The notes under the pieces were generated by a model. The model worked only from the letters and a program-made list of their open reading frames with translations, ran no database searches and was not told the origin of the DNA. A program made the position numbers and the translations under genes. From Symploca sp. SIO1C2 (lineage in GTDB: Bacteria > Cyanobacteriota > Cyanobacteriia > Cyanobacteriales > Coleofasciculaceae), in assembly GCA_010672925.1 (NCBI GenBank), contig JAAHFP010000031.1:1-64000 (forward strand): a stretch of DNA of 64,000 nt, in the 5' to 3' direction. Each line of letters opens with the position of its first letter. Positions within the stretch are counted from its first letter, which is position 1. Shown in pieces: positions 53,786 through 63,582 of the stretch.

Positions 53786-56011
53786 ATGACAGCCAAAGTA
53801 TCTCCTACTGTTCCCAACACCTGGCAGGAGCAAGGAGCTCAACTTATCAGCCAGGGGAACTATCAGGAAGCAGCAAAGCTCTACAAACAGGCAATTGCCG
53901 CCGAACCTAACGTTATTTCCCATTACTGGCATTTAGGATTAATGTTGCTCCTACAAGAACAAGAAGCGGAGGCTCAGACTACCTGGTGGCTGGCAATGGC
54001 GGAGGCATCCCCAGAAGAGATTGAGCCTTGGACAAGGGAACTCATCGACATCTTACAAACAGAAGCAACTAGGCAACAGGCCCTGAAAAACTATACTATT
54101 GCTTGGGTAATCCGGCAGCATATTAGGGAAATCGACCCCAATGATGTTAATAATTTGTTGCAAGTCATCGAACTGGCTATCAAGTTGGAACAGTTTGCAG
54201 GAGATAAATTAACCGAGTGGGGAGTGATTGATCTTCTGAAAGCAGAGCCAAAGGTAGACCTAAATTCTGAGTTGTTGCTGCAAGTATTAGAAGAGGTTTT
54301 AGATACAACACCTTTACATCCAGCATCTCTGGCATTGGCAGAAGCTTGTTTCCCTTACTTCCCTCATCCTTATGCTTGCTTCCGTATCCTGCTACTTGCC
54401 TCAATGAAAATTGGTTATACCCTCAAACAGCCTGCCATTGCTGCGGCTCTTTTGGAGTTATATTTACGCTTAGATGCTCAGAATCTGGAAGTTCTGCGAC
54501 ACCTATCAGCTTTTTATCAAAATTCTGGTAATTATGCTCAAGGAATAGAGACGGCTAAGTTGTGCTATTCCTACTCCCAAGACCTAGCAGATCAAGTAGC
54601 TGCAATTCACCTAGTACTACGGGGGTTGATGAATGCGGGGGGATACTGGGAGCAAGTTTGCTCAACTTGCCAGGATTTGGAGTTCTTGTTACAAAAACTG
54701 ATTAGAGCCCAACCGCATCAGCTTAAGGAAACTCAAACCCTGCGACTGCTTACTCCTTTGTTCTCTCTACCTCATCTTAAAGATGAGCCAACTCAATTTA
54801 GACCCCTCCTCAATCAAGTAGCTAAGCTCTTCCAAGGGAATCTTCAGGCTTATGCTCAGAAGCACACAGAGTGGTACTCTCAGCAAAGAGTAAAAGTACC
54901 CAAGTCGGAGAATCCGGCAAGAGTCTTAAAAATTGGCTATCTATCTCACTGTTTAAGAAGGCATTCTGTTGGTTGGCTGGCTCGTTGGCTGTTTAAATAT
55001 CATGACCGCGATCGCTTTCAAATATATGCATATTTGGTTGATTACAAGCTAATCAACGACCAACTACAAGCATTGTATGTCAAACAGGCAGACCAAGCTT
55101 ACAAGTTGGGTATAGACGGTTTGAAAATTGCTGAGCAGATTTATCAAGACGAAATTGATATTCTCATTGATCTCGACAGTATCACCCTAGATATCAGCAG
55201 TGAGGTGATGGCTCTCAAACCTGCTCCAGTTCAAGTTACTTGGCTGGGTTGGGATGCTTCCGGAATCCCAGGGATTGACTACTTTATTGCTGACCCTTAC
55301 GTTTTACCAGACTCAGCTCAAAATTACTACACAGAAAAAATCTGGCGCTTACCACAAACCTATATCGCTGTGGATGGTTTTGAAATAGGAGTGCCTACCT
55401 TACGGCGGGAGCAACTAGATATTCCTCAAGATGCTGTAGTCTATCTCAGTGCTCAAAGGGGATATAAGCGTCATCCTGAGACTACACGCTGGCAGATGCA
55501 AATCCTCAAAGCAGTACCCAATAGCTACTTTTTAATTAAAGGTAAATCTGAGCAAGCATCGATCAAGAACTTTTTTGAAGAAATTGCCCAAGAAGAGGGG
55601 GTAGAATGCGATCGCTTGCGATTTTTACCAGAAGTCGCTCTAGAGGCAACCCATCGAGCCAACCTAGCTATTGCTAATGTGATCTTAGATACCTATCCCT
55701 ACAATGGAGCAACCACCACTCTCGAAGCACTCTGGATGGGTATTCCCCTAGTTACACGGGTAGGAGAGCAGTTTGCTGCTCGTAACAGTTATACGATGAT
55801 GATGAATGTGGGTGTAACAGAAGGTATTGCTTGGACTGACGAAGAATATATAGAGTGGGGAATTCGTTTAGGTAAAGAACCCCAGTTGAGACAAAAAATA
55901 TCCTGGCAACTACGACAATCAAGACAAACCGCCTCCTTGTGGAATGGAGAGCAGTTTACCCGCGAAATGGAAACAGCCTACGAGCAGATGTGGAAGGATT
56001 ATCGTAAGTAA
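53786..56011 (+). CDS. GT41 (OGT/SPINDLY-like) protein O-glycosyltransferase
   Basis: 741 residues. TPR-like helical repeats (1-360) lead into the GT41 domain (about 373-735): KIGYLSHCLRRHSVGWLARWLF, IDLDSITLDIS, PAPVQVTWLGWDASGIPGIDYFIADPYV, YLSAQRGYKRHPET, RLRFLPEV, NVILDTYPYNGATTTLEALWMGIPLVTRVG. These are the donor-site elements of OGT-like enzymes that link sugars to Ser/Thr. Directly downstream of the pilin, so the pilin is the likely acceptor. Cyanobacterial genomes often carry such pairs. Confidence 0.9.
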   Translation: MTAKVSPTVPNTWQEQGAQLISQGNYQEAAKLYKQAIAAEPNVISHYWHLGLMLLLQEQEAEAQTTWWLAMAEASPEEIEPWTRELIDILQTEATRQQALKNYTIAWVIRQHIREIDPNDVNNLLQVIELAIKLEQFAGDKLTEWGVIDLLKAEPKVDLNSELLLQVLEEVLDTTPLHPASLALAEACFPYFPHPYACFRILLLASMKIGYTLKQPAIAAALLELYLRLDAQNLEVLRHLSAFYQNSGNYAQGIETAKLCYSYSQDLADQVAAIHLVLRGLMNAGGYWEQVCSTCQDLEFLLQKLIRAQPHQLKETQTLRLLTPLFSLPHLKDEPTQFRPLLNQVAKLFQGNLQAYAQKHTEWYSQQRVKVPKSENPARVLKIGYLSHCLRRHSVGWLARWLFKYHDRDRFQIYAYLVDYKLINDQLQALYVKQADQAYKLGIDGLKIAEQIYQDEIDILIDLDSITLDISSEVMALKPAPVQVTWLGWDASGIPGIDYFIADPYVLPDSAQNYYTEKIWRLPQTYIAVDGFEIGVPTLRREQLDIPQDAVVYLSAQRGYKRHPETTRWQMQILKAVPNSYFLIKGKSEQASIKNFFEEIAQEEGVECDRLRFLPEVALEATHRANLAIANVILDTYPYNGATTTLEALWMGIPLVTRVGEQFAARNSYTMMMNVGVTEGIAWTDEEYIEWGIRLGKEPQLRQKISWQLRQSRQTASLWNGEQFTREMETAYEQMWKDYRK

Positions 56012-56015
56012 ACAT

Positions 56016-57650
56016 ATGGTACTTGCTTTTTTCAAAAAAAATTATTATTTAACTGTATTTCTATTTATCTTATTATTTTGGTTCCTCATTTTTACCACAA
56101 GTGGTTCCTTATTTTCTGGATATCACTTTACTGATGATCATGAAATTGTCGAAATTAACTACAGCTTTACGGTTCAAAACCTAAATTTATGGGAAGTCAT
56201 TAGTCAATGGCTACACAAAGATATCCTTACTGGTAGATTAAGGTCATTTTATTATTTGCATCGAATCATCGAAACCAAAATTTTTGGGATTAATTTTTTC
56301 TTATGGTCAATTTATACAGGTCTGCTAGGAGTTTTTAGTACATTCTTTCTATTTGTTTTTGCCAAATTGCTCAATTTCTCCATCAAAGAGGCACTAGTAT
56401 TTTCTTTTTTCGTGACATTAGGTTCACAATCAGCAATTTGGTGGCAACTAGGTCCTGCTGAAACCATAGGTACATTTCTCTTATCGACTGCCTTAGTCCT
56501 GACGGTTATCAAGGAAATATCTAATCGATTTCAAATAATTTATGAAATATCAATAATTTCCCTTGTTTTAATGATGTCTTTGACTAAGGAAAGCTTTATA
56601 CTTTTTATCCCAGCGATAGCCTTGCTTAAAATTTGGGTAATCTGTAAATTCAAACAACTATCATGGATGCAAGCAATAAAAAGTAATCTAGTTTCTCTTG
56701 TTGTCTTGAGCTTGATTTTTTTGGCAGAAATTTTGTTGATAAAATTTTTTCTGGGATTAACTCCTGATATTGGCTATGCCGGAATTGACGGATTGAACAT
56801 AGCTAAAATTACTAGTGCTGCTCAAAGTTTAAGTAAAGCTGGAGTTTGGTGGGTAGTGCTAGTTAGTTTGATAGTAATAACCTTAATGTCTACAGTTTTT
56901 TCATTTTATTCTCAAGTTAGATTAAATATTTTAAAAAAAATATATTTTCCTATTCTTTTACTTATACTAGTAACGCTTCCTCAAATTTTACTTTATGCCA
57001 AATCAGGAATTTCTCAACGATATATACTACCAGGCATTTTTGGCTATGCTTTTTTGATAAGTAGTTTATATAGGATTATTGAGGAAAATTTTAAATTAGT
57101 AGGCAAGTTGATTTTATTTTTACTAGTAATCAATCTCAGTATCAAACTGAATTCAGCCTGGAATACAGCTCACACCTTCGCTCTTGAAGGAACATCTACC
57201 AATGCTTTACTACAAACCATAGAACAACAAACCAATGCTGACGATCCAATTATCGTTGTCACTCATCCTGTAGTATACTATGAATGGAGTTTTTCAATTC
57301 AAAAGTATCTCCACTACGTATCTCAAAAGAATAGTCTGCATTTAGCTACTTATGGTCGTAACAATAATTCATATTTGTCGGCTTTAGGTCGTAGTAGTAA
57401 TGACGCCTTCAAAGAAATAGAAAAAATTTATAATTACCAAACTTTGAATAAGATAAAAAACAAAAAAAATACAAAATGTGTCGTTATCTTACCAGAAATG
57501 AGTAAAATTTTCTTAAAAAACTCCTCGTCTTGGTTCGTAGATAGCAATTTTAATAAGTATGAATTTGGGAATTTTAATAGAAATTTGAATAAAAATTCCC
57601 GGATTGACCTCTACTGTAAAAAAACAAAAGACAAGCAGATAGATGTATAA
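56016..57650 (+). CDS. Polytopic membrane protein, GT-C glycosyltransferase-like
   Basis: 544 residues from the ATG at 56016, four bases after the GT41 stop; a longer frame from 55944 overlaps GT41 and lacks a ribosome-binding site. About nine to ten TM helices occupy residues 10-400; the first extracytoplasmic loop has an acidic motif (YHFTDDHEIVEI, about residue 40) as in GT-C enzymes that use lipid-linked sugars. The C-terminal 140 residues are soluble. It is clearly more AT-rich than the flanking genes, suggesting transfer. Likely part of the same glycan locus. Confidence 0.7.
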   Translation: MVLAFFKKNYYLTVFLFILLFWFLIFTTSGSLFSGYHFTDDHEIVEINYSFTVQNLNLWEVISQWLHKDILTGRLRSFYYLHRIIETKIFGINFFLWSIYTGLLGVFSTFFLFVFAKLLNFSIKEALVFSFFVTLGSQSAIWWQLGPAETIGTFLLSTALVLTVIKEISNRFQIIYEISIISLVLMMSLTKESFILFIPAIALLKIWVICKFKQLSWMQAIKSNLVSLVVLSLIFLAEILLIKFFLGLTPDIGYAGIDGLNIAKITSAAQSLSKAGVWWVVLVSLIVITLMSTVFSFYSQVRLNILKKIYFPILLLILVTLPQILLYAKSGISQRYILPGIFGYAFLISSLYRIIEENFKLVGKLILFLLVINLSIKLNSAWNTAHTFALEGTSTNALLQTIEQQTNADDPIIVVTHPVVYYEWSFSIQKYLHYVSQKNSLHLATYGRNNNSYLSALGRSSNDAFKEIEKIYNYQTLNKIKNKKNTKCVVILPEMSKIFLKNSSSWFVDSNFNKYEFGNFNRNLNKNSRIDLYCKKTKDKQIDV

Positions 57651-57722
57651 ATGTAAATTTAACTTTCATAAATTGAACAATATAATTAACAATGATGTTT
57701 AGGATAATGAATAAAACTATCT

Positions 57723-58250
57723 ATGGAATCCCTTAAGCTACACATCGGTGGCAAACACCCTCATCCTGATTGGAAAATTATAGATATTGAATCTCGCCCT
57801 GAGGTTGATTATATCGCCAATGCTTCTGACTTGAGCCAATTTGCAAGTAATTCTGCCGATGCCATATATGCTAGTCATGTATTGGAACATTTTTACTATG
57901 GATTGAATAATGAATTAATCAATACGTTAACAGAATGGCATCGTGTACTCAAGCCAGGAGGTCAACTATTCATTAGTGTACCTGATCTAAGAACTCTCTG
58001 CTGGCTGTACCTAAATCCAAATCTGATGCCTCTTGAACGTCATCACTTAATGAGAATTATTTTTGGTGGTCAAACAAATATCCATGATGTTCATAAAGTT
58101 GGTTTTGATTTTGAAATCTTAGCAATGTATCTAGAAGAAGTGGGATTTCAAGAATATGAGCAAATTTCGGAGTTTAATTTGTTTAATGATTGTAGCAGTC
58201 TGCGTATATTAAATACCTTAATTAGCCTGAATATCATGGCAAAAAAATGA
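57723..58250 (+). CDS. Small SAM-dependent methyltransferase (Methyltransf_11-like)
   Basis: 175 residues: KLHIGGKHPHPDWKIIDIESRPEVDYIANASDL (degenerate motif I), YASHVLEHFYYG, EWHRVLKPGGQLFISVPDL. These fit predicted SAM-methyltransferases common in glycan clusters. AT-rich like its neighbours; same strand, 72 bp after the membrane protein gene. Confidence 0.82.
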   Translation: MESLKLHIGGKHPHPDWKIIDIESRPEVDYIANASDLSQFASNSADAIYASHVLEHFYYGLNNELINTLTEWHRVLKPGGQLFISVPDLRTLCWLYLNPNLMPLERHHLMRIIFGGQTNIHDVHKVGFDFEILAMYLEEVGFQEYEQISEFNLFNDCSSLRILNTLISLNIMAKK

Positions 58251-58325
58251 ATAATTAAAACAATAATGTCATTAGATATAATTTAAAATTGCCACATATA
58301 ACAAAAAGAGTATTTTTATAGGGAA

Positions 58326-60515
58326 ATGACTAAGAATAAACAACAATACACTTTTTTGATAGAGAGTTCAGCGAGCCCTATTTATCAACGTATTTCTAAG
58401 GGATTTAAGGAGGCTTTAGAAAAACAAGGCCATAAGATTATATATTTTAATCCTAGTTATTATTCTAGCAAAAATCATGCTATTCAAAGCTTATTAAGTA
58501 TCACACAAGAACAGAAAATTGATTATTGTTTTATTTTTTCAAATTCTCTGGTTATAAAGTCTTACTACAATATTTTAAAGTCTTATGTATTTGAAATATT
58601 AAATGTAAGCTTAATATTCATTCATCACGATTGTATTGGACATAGTTTAACTGCTGGCAATCCTAATTTTTATTCTTATTTTGATGCCATTTATAGACTC
58701 AATGATAAAAGCTGGCATTTTTGTATAGAACGCCATAATATTATCGACTTAAAGTTATTAGGAATTAAGCGTGTTTTTCACATTTTTCATGCTTCTGAAT
58801 TTACTAACAAAATCAATAGTAATAATCATTATAATGTTTCATTTGTTGGGCATGTTTTGCCAGACTTTGGAGAAATATATAAAAGTAATCAAGAAATAAT
58901 TTCCTTTTCTTCATTTCATCATGTCAGTGCTAGTTTTTGGAATAGGATAACTAATTTAGATTTTAAAATTAAGCAATCAGCTCATAGTTATGCAGTTTTT
59001 ATCGGTAAAGACAAAAATAATATAAACACATTTAAAAATCAGTTTGAATATATTTATTTAGCTGGAATGTTAAGTCCTCATTTTAGAGGTGAGATTATTA
59101 ACAAGTTGAAATGTTCGCAGATTGATATTGTAGGTGGAGACCCCGGATATATATCTGGGATTATGGACAAAAGGATGATACAAAAAAATGGAGTTATTTA
59201 TCATCCTCCCACACAAAACTATATTGATGTAAATTCTATTTACGCAAATTCTAAAATTAATTTAAATATTACTTCTTTACAATTTGATGATGCGGTAGTT
59301 AACCGTGTTATAGATGTAGGTGCAGCAGGAGGATTTATTCTTACTGATTGGAAATCAGACTTGCGTAAAATAACATCAGTACACGAAGAAATTTCTTACA
59401 AAACAATTGAAGAACTCAACTATAAAATTGATTACTATTTATTCCACGAAAAAGAACGACTAGAAATCGCTCAGCAACTTCATGAGGATATTAAGACTCA
59501 AAATAGTTACGAGAAGCTAGTCAATTATATCATTTCAAAAATCACTCGAATGAATAACTATCAGACCGAGCAACTCCGCTTAGATTTAGGATGTGGTCCT
59601 CGCAAAACAGAAGGCTTTGTGGGAGTAGATATCTATGATTGGGAAGGAGTTGATGTTGTTGCAGATCTAACACAAAGATTTCCATTTCCCGATGATAGCG
59701 TTGATGAAATAAGAGCCTATGATATTATCGAGCATTTACCAGATCGTCTTCATACAATGAATGAAATATGGCGGATTTGTAAACCAGAAGCCATAGTAGA
59801 TATTTTGGTTCCTTCTACAGATGGTAGAGGAGCTTTTCAAGATCCAACTCATGTTAGTTTTTGGAATATCAACTCTTTCAAGTATTATTCACTTGAATTT
59901 CCTTCTTATTTAGATTTATGTAAAAGTTATGGGTTTCAAGGTGAATATAAACTAGTTAGCTTATCTCAACAAGAATCCGGCGATGAAGTGATTCATGTTA
60001 GAGCCATCTTAAAGGTTATAAAACAGCACAATAAAAATGAAAATTATTTAGAGGACTTGCTCAACCAATTGACTCTAAGGAAAGTTAATATTTTGATTTC
60101 TATAGACTGGAGTCAACAGGAAGAAACAATTATAAAATTCTTAGGGAATATACTGGTAACAATGGGAAATCATCCCGATAGAAAAAACATAACCTTACTG
60201 ATAGACATAAGTAATTTACCGAAAGATCATCAAGTTAGTCCAGAGGAAATTATTTCTGATATTGCCCTTACCTTGATACTAGAAGAAAATCTAGATATTT
60301 TAAATGAAGGAGTAGAAGTTACGATGTTTCCACTACTCACGAAAATCCAGTGGCAAACCATTTCCTCAAAAATTTGTGGTCGAATTCAGTGGGATTGTGA
60401 AAATGCAGATACTATAGCAAGCCTAGAAATGGAAAATATGGAACTATATGATTTACAAAGCTTAAGCAGTAAGAAGATTTTTCAAGTGGATAGAAATACT
60501 TGGACTCTGAGATAG
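58326..60515 (+). CDS. CgeB-like glycosyltransferase fused to a methyltransferase
   Basis: 729 residues. Residues 1-400 resemble the CgeB/GT1-like family (FLIESSASPIYQRISKGF, FIHHDCIGHS, VSFVGHV, YANSKINLNITSLQ, DVGAAGGFILTDW). Residues 415-560 are a class I methyltransferase (LRLDLGCGPRKTEGFVGVDIY, VDEIRAYDIIEHLPDRLH). Residues 575-729 (LRKVNILISIDWSQQEETI) are an unrecognised domain seen at the ends of cyanobacterial glycan enzymes. Strongly AT-rich, the most marked of the cluster. Probably adds and methylates a sugar of a surface glycan. Confidence 0.8.
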   Translation: MTKNKQQYTFLIESSASPIYQRISKGFKEALEKQGHKIIYFNPSYYSSKNHAIQSLLSITQEQKIDYCFIFSNSLVIKSYYNILKSYVFEILNVSLIFIHHDCIGHSLTAGNPNFYSYFDAIYRLNDKSWHFCIERHNIIDLKLLGIKRVFHIFHASEFTNKINSNNHYNVSFVGHVLPDFGEIYKSNQEIISFSSFHHVSASFWNRITNLDFKIKQSAHSYAVFIGKDKNNINTFKNQFEYIYLAGMLSPHFRGEIINKLKCSQIDIVGGDPGYISGIMDKRMIQKNGVIYHPPTQNYIDVNSIYANSKINLNITSLQFDDAVVNRVIDVGAAGGFILTDWKSDLRKITSVHEEISYKTIEELNYKIDYYLFHEKERLEIAQQLHEDIKTQNSYEKLVNYIISKITRMNNYQTEQLRLDLGCGPRKTEGFVGVDIYDWEGVDVVADLTQRFPFPDDSVDEIRAYDIIEHLPDRLHTMNEIWRICKPEAIVDILVPSTDGRGAFQDPTHVSFWNINSFKYYSLEFPSYLDLCKSYGFQGEYKLVSLSQQESGDEVIHVRAILKVIKQHNKNENYLEDLLNQLTLRKVNILISIDWSQQEETIIKFLGNILVTMGNHPDRKNITLLIDISNLPKDHQVSPEEIISDIALTLILEENLDILNEGVEVTMFPLLTKIQWQTISSKICGRIQWDCENADTIASLEMENMELYDLQSLSSKKIFQVDRNTWTLR

Positions 60516-61272
60516 ATTGTTTGCTCAAATACTAACTTCACATGAAGTGATCGCTCTCCCCAGAATTACAATTGTTTACAGCACGGCTCTGGGCGCTCAG
60601 CAAGTAACATAAAAATGATCTTTATCTACATAATTTCAAATAACCAAGGGAATATGTTTCTCCATCCAATTGAATTTTTTTATGTTTGAATTTATAACTT
60701 CATGTAAGAGATTCTATCAACAATCTGTTAGTTAGTGCTCACCCACCTGACTTTTGAGCTGCTCTAATTGTACTTGATAATGAGACTAATACTAGCTCTG
60801 ATAAAATCTGTATTTTATCCTATTTTAAAAAAGTAAAAATTTCATTGACAAATTTGTTTTTCAAAAAGAAAATAAAAAATTGACATGTATTAATAAGGAA
60901 TCACGACTAATCTTTGTGTAGTTGCCCAAATTCAAGAAAACTCTTTCTGAGTCATATAGTTTAACAGATAAGTGCTTTACTTCCTCAAAGAAGCAGCTAC
61001 CTTGGAAAGTCTAAGCGAGGATATTTTTGATTTTAATAGCCTAGAAGATTTAGAAAATTGGTTGAGATAGGTAGTAGGTGTTAGGTTTGGGGTTTGTAGG
61101 GGCAGATTTAGCAATAATCTAGGTCATTTTCCCAAATATTCCTCTCAAAACTTTCCCAACACCTTTCCCCAAAGTCGATATGTTGGGGCTGTAGCACAAA
61201 TTTCATTATAACGCGATCGCATCTTAATGTAGTATTTTGGGAAAAAGGCTATCTTGAGATCCATTAAATTAT
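60516..61272. other. AT-rich intergenic region, end of the glycan cluster
   Basis: 757 bp. It contains the DUF4351 relic at 60972-61070, TAGGTGTTAGG-type repeat near 61076 and a HIP1 site at 61213. The rest shows no gene. Confidence 0.5.
60972..61070 (+). pseudogene. C-terminal relic of a DUF4351/Rpn-family transposase-like protein
   Basis: A stop-bounded frame reads FLKEAATLESLSEDIFDF then SLEDLENWLR and TAG. This matches the end of DUF4351 (LEELxEALLDFSSLxDLxxWL), the C-terminal part of Rpn-type nucleases abundant in cyanobacteria. All upstream parts are absent. Confidence 0.6.
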
Positions 61273-61995
61273 ATGCAACAGCTCCTCAATCAACTAGACA
61301 AGGGGTACAAATACCTGCAAAGGTTGTTCCTACATCTGCTTCTAATCTTGCTAGCTAGCGGGTTAGTGGCAGCACCAGTACAGGCTATCAGCCTTTATCA
61401 AATGCCCAATGTAAGTCCTGGGGAACCAACTTGGATTGTAGATAAATCAGAAGTTCTCAGCCGCATTAATGAAGGCAAGTTAAGCAGTAAGCTAGAAAGT
61501 TTAGCTCAAGAAACTGGCGATGAGGTGAGGATGGTAACCATCCGCCGCTTAGATTACGGTGAGACAGCAGAAAGTTTTGCTCAGGCATTGTTTACCAAAT
61601 GGTATCCGACACTAGAAGCTCAAGCTAATCAAACCTTGGTACTCATTGATACCCTCACTAATAACACTGCCATTGTTACTGGTGAAGCTGTCAAGCAACT
61701 TATGCCTGACGAGATTGCTAATAGCGTAGCTTCGGAAACTATGGGAGTACCACTCCGACAAGGAGACAAGTATAATCAAGCTTTCTTGGATGCAAGCGAT
61801 CGCATAATAGCAGTAATTTCTGGTGAACCTGACCCAGGTCCTCCTGTAATTGAAGAAGAGGTTCAAATCGCCAGCACTTTCACTAGTGCGGAAGAAACTG
61901 ACACCAAAAATGCCACAATTTGGGTAGTTGCCCTTTTGATTATTGCTACAGTTGTACCAATGGCTACCTACTTCTTCTACCAGGGTTTTTCCTAA
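61273..61995 (+). CDS. psb32: TPM-domain protein, Psb32-like
   Basis: 240 residues: signal peptide (about 18-38, LHLLLILLASGLVAAPVQA), TPM domain (50-185: WIVDKSEVLSRINEGKLSSKLESL, GDEVRMVTIRRLDYGET, NQTLVLIDTLTNNTAIVTG), and a C-terminal TM helix (WVVALLIIATVVPMATYFF). Cyanobacterial Psb32 has this layout and aids photosystem II repair under high light. Its end overlaps the convergent DUF4346 gene by 4 bp. Confidence 0.85.
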   Translation: MQQLLNQLDKGYKYLQRLFLHLLLILLASGLVAAPVQAISLYQMPNVSPGEPTWIVDKSEVLSRINEGKLSSKLESLAQETGDEVRMVTIRRLDYGETAESFAQALFTKWYPTLEAQANQTLVLIDTLTNNTAIVTGEAVKQLMPDEIANSVASETMGVPLRQGDKYNQAFLDASDRIIAVISGEPDPGPPVIEEEVQIASTFTSAEETDTKNATIWVVALLIIATVVPMATYFFYQGFS

Positions 61996-62375
61996 TCCTG
62001 AACATACTCTTGCCCACTTAAGAGAGCAAACTCAGCCCTGACAAATTCTCTTCCTAAATAGGCCGCGTGATCAAACATAGTTACAGGAGGGGGTTGAGTT
62101 TGCTCAAAAATAGCAACAGATAATTCTTTAGCAGTTCTCCCAGTAAATAAGGTAGTGTGAGTCCTTTCAACCTTACCTCTAGCTGGTATCGGTTTACCTG
62201 TATCTGGATCAACCGACAAGCCACGATCATCAATCACATTAGTAAAATGTTTTGCACAAATTAATCCTGCTTCCCGCTCCAGATAGATGATAAAATATCC
62301 CTCTGGATCGAGGTCAATATGACGCTTAGATAGTTCGTCATCAATGGCAGTTAGGGCATCAGCTGTTTGATTCAT
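61992..62375 (-). CDS. DUF4346 protein
   Basis: 127 residues from the Met at 62375 (MNQTADALTAIDDELSKRHIDLDPEGYF). A longer frame to 62474 enters the RNase T2 upstream region and is less likely. The whole length fits DUF4346: YFIIYLEREAGLICAKHFTNVIDDRGLSVDP, GKVERTHTTLFTGRTAKELSVAIFE, DHAAYLGREFVRAEFALLSGQEYVQD. The family is widespread in cyanobacteria; function unknown. Confidence 0.88.
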   Translation of the reverse strand: MNQTADALTAIDDELSKRHIDLDPEGYFIIYLEREAGLICAKHFTNVIDDRGLSVDPDTGKPIPARGKVERTHTTLFTGRTAKELSVAIFEQTQPPPVTMFDHAAYLGREFVRAEFALLSGQEYVQD

Positions 62376-62467
62376 GTTTGGTATTTGATTATTATATATA
62401 TTTGCATGTATTGAAGCAAAAAATACTGCTCTGTATAAATAGCTATCTTTAGCAGGAAGGAATATCA

Positions 62468-63466
62468 ATGTCAATCCTTAAGAAATGTTTGTTACTTACA
62501 ATTGCTTTATGCTCCTGTTTAACTTTGTGGTCTAAACCGGCTTACGCATTAATTAGCCTCAACGATCAATTTGTTGCTGAGGAAGCCTGCGAAGCGGTCC
62601 AGTCAATTAGAAAAGGAACTAACCCAGGTAATATTCAACTAACTCCTCAAGCAACTTATCCAGTTGTTGGTAAAAACCGAGATGATGCATCTCATTACCT
62701 CCTGAGTATCGCAGGGGCTGAACCAGAACAACGCTGGGTTCGGGTACAATGTGGACAACTTTTGGCTGCTCCTGCTCCAGTCAGTAAAAATCCCGTCAAT
62801 GAGGATTATTTACTTGCCGCTAGTTGGCAACCATCCTTCTGTGAAACCAAGCCGAGTAAGACCGAGTGCCGAACCCAAACTGCGGGACGATTTGATGCCA
62901 CCAACTTGGTTCTACACGGTCTATGGCCTCAACCTAGGCAAAATGTTTATTGCAACGTTAGTAAAGATATCATAAATCTTGACAAAGATCGCCGTTGGTC
63001 AGAGTTGCCACCAATCAATTTATCGAAAGCAACATTCCAGGAACTAAAGATTAAAATGCCAGGATTGACTTCCGATTTGCACCTCCATGAATGGTACAAA
63101 CACGGAACTTGCTACAGTGACTCCCCAGAAGAATATTACCAAGAGTCGATCGCTTTGTTAGACCAAGTGAATGATTCTTTAGTGGGTGATCTATTTGCAA
63201 GCAACATTGGCAAATTTATCTCCTCTGACGAGATCCGCGATCAATTTGATGAAGCCTTCGGTGAGGGAGCAGGTGACAAAGTTCAAGTCAAGTGTAAAAG
63301 AGATATTGATGAAGATCGAAATGAGATGGTAGTAGAGTTATTTATTAACTTTAAAGGTAATATTGAACTCGATACTCCTATTGAAAGTCTCTTAGAGAAG
63401 GGTAAAGTAGTTTCGCCAGGTTGCTCTCTAGGAGAAATCGATCCTGCTGGAGTTAATTCTCGTTAG
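62468..63466 (+). CDS. Secreted RNase T2
   Basis: 332 residues with a signal peptide (1-27, CLLLTIALCSCLTLWSKPAYA). The N-terminal about 110 residues are an extra domain of unknown role. RNase T2 motifs: CAS I LVLHGLWPQPR (His) and CAS II HLHEWYKHGTCY (His, Glu, Lys, His). Eight cysteines suit an exported enzyme. It should cut RNA in the periplasm or outside the cell, perhaps to scavenge phosphate or nucleosides. Divergent from DUF4346. Confidence 0.92.
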   Translation: MSILKKCLLLTIALCSCLTLWSKPAYALISLNDQFVAEEACEAVQSIRKGTNPGNIQLTPQATYPVVGKNRDDASHYLLSIAGAEPEQRWVRVQCGQLLAAPAPVSKNPVNEDYLLAASWQPSFCETKPSKTECRTQTAGRFDATNLVLHGLWPQPRQNVYCNVSKDIINLDKDRRWSELPPINLSKATFQELKIKMPGLTSDLHLHEWYKHGTCYSDSPEEYYQESIALLDQVNDSLVGDLFASNIGKFISSDEIRDQFDEAFGEGAGDKVQVKCKRDIDEDRNEMVVELFINFKGNIELDTPIESLLEKGKVVSPGCSLGEIDPAGVNSR

Positions 63467-63520
63467 TAGCTATCAGAGATTGTAGGGGCTAACATAGCTG
63501 ACTAGTGGGAGCTGGTGAGA

Positions 63521-63542
63521 ACAAGGGGCTTAAGCCCCTTGT
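63521..63542 (+). terminator. ACAAGGGGCTT palindrome after the RNase T2 gene
   Basis: A perfect 22-bp palindrome (ACAAGGGGCTT and complement) followed by TAAGCCCCTTGC, a second half copy. No long U tract, so it may be a repeat element rather than a terminator. Confidence 0.45.
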
Positions 63543-63582
63543 TAAGCCCCTTGCAGGTTATCAAGAATGATGCAAGATATCA

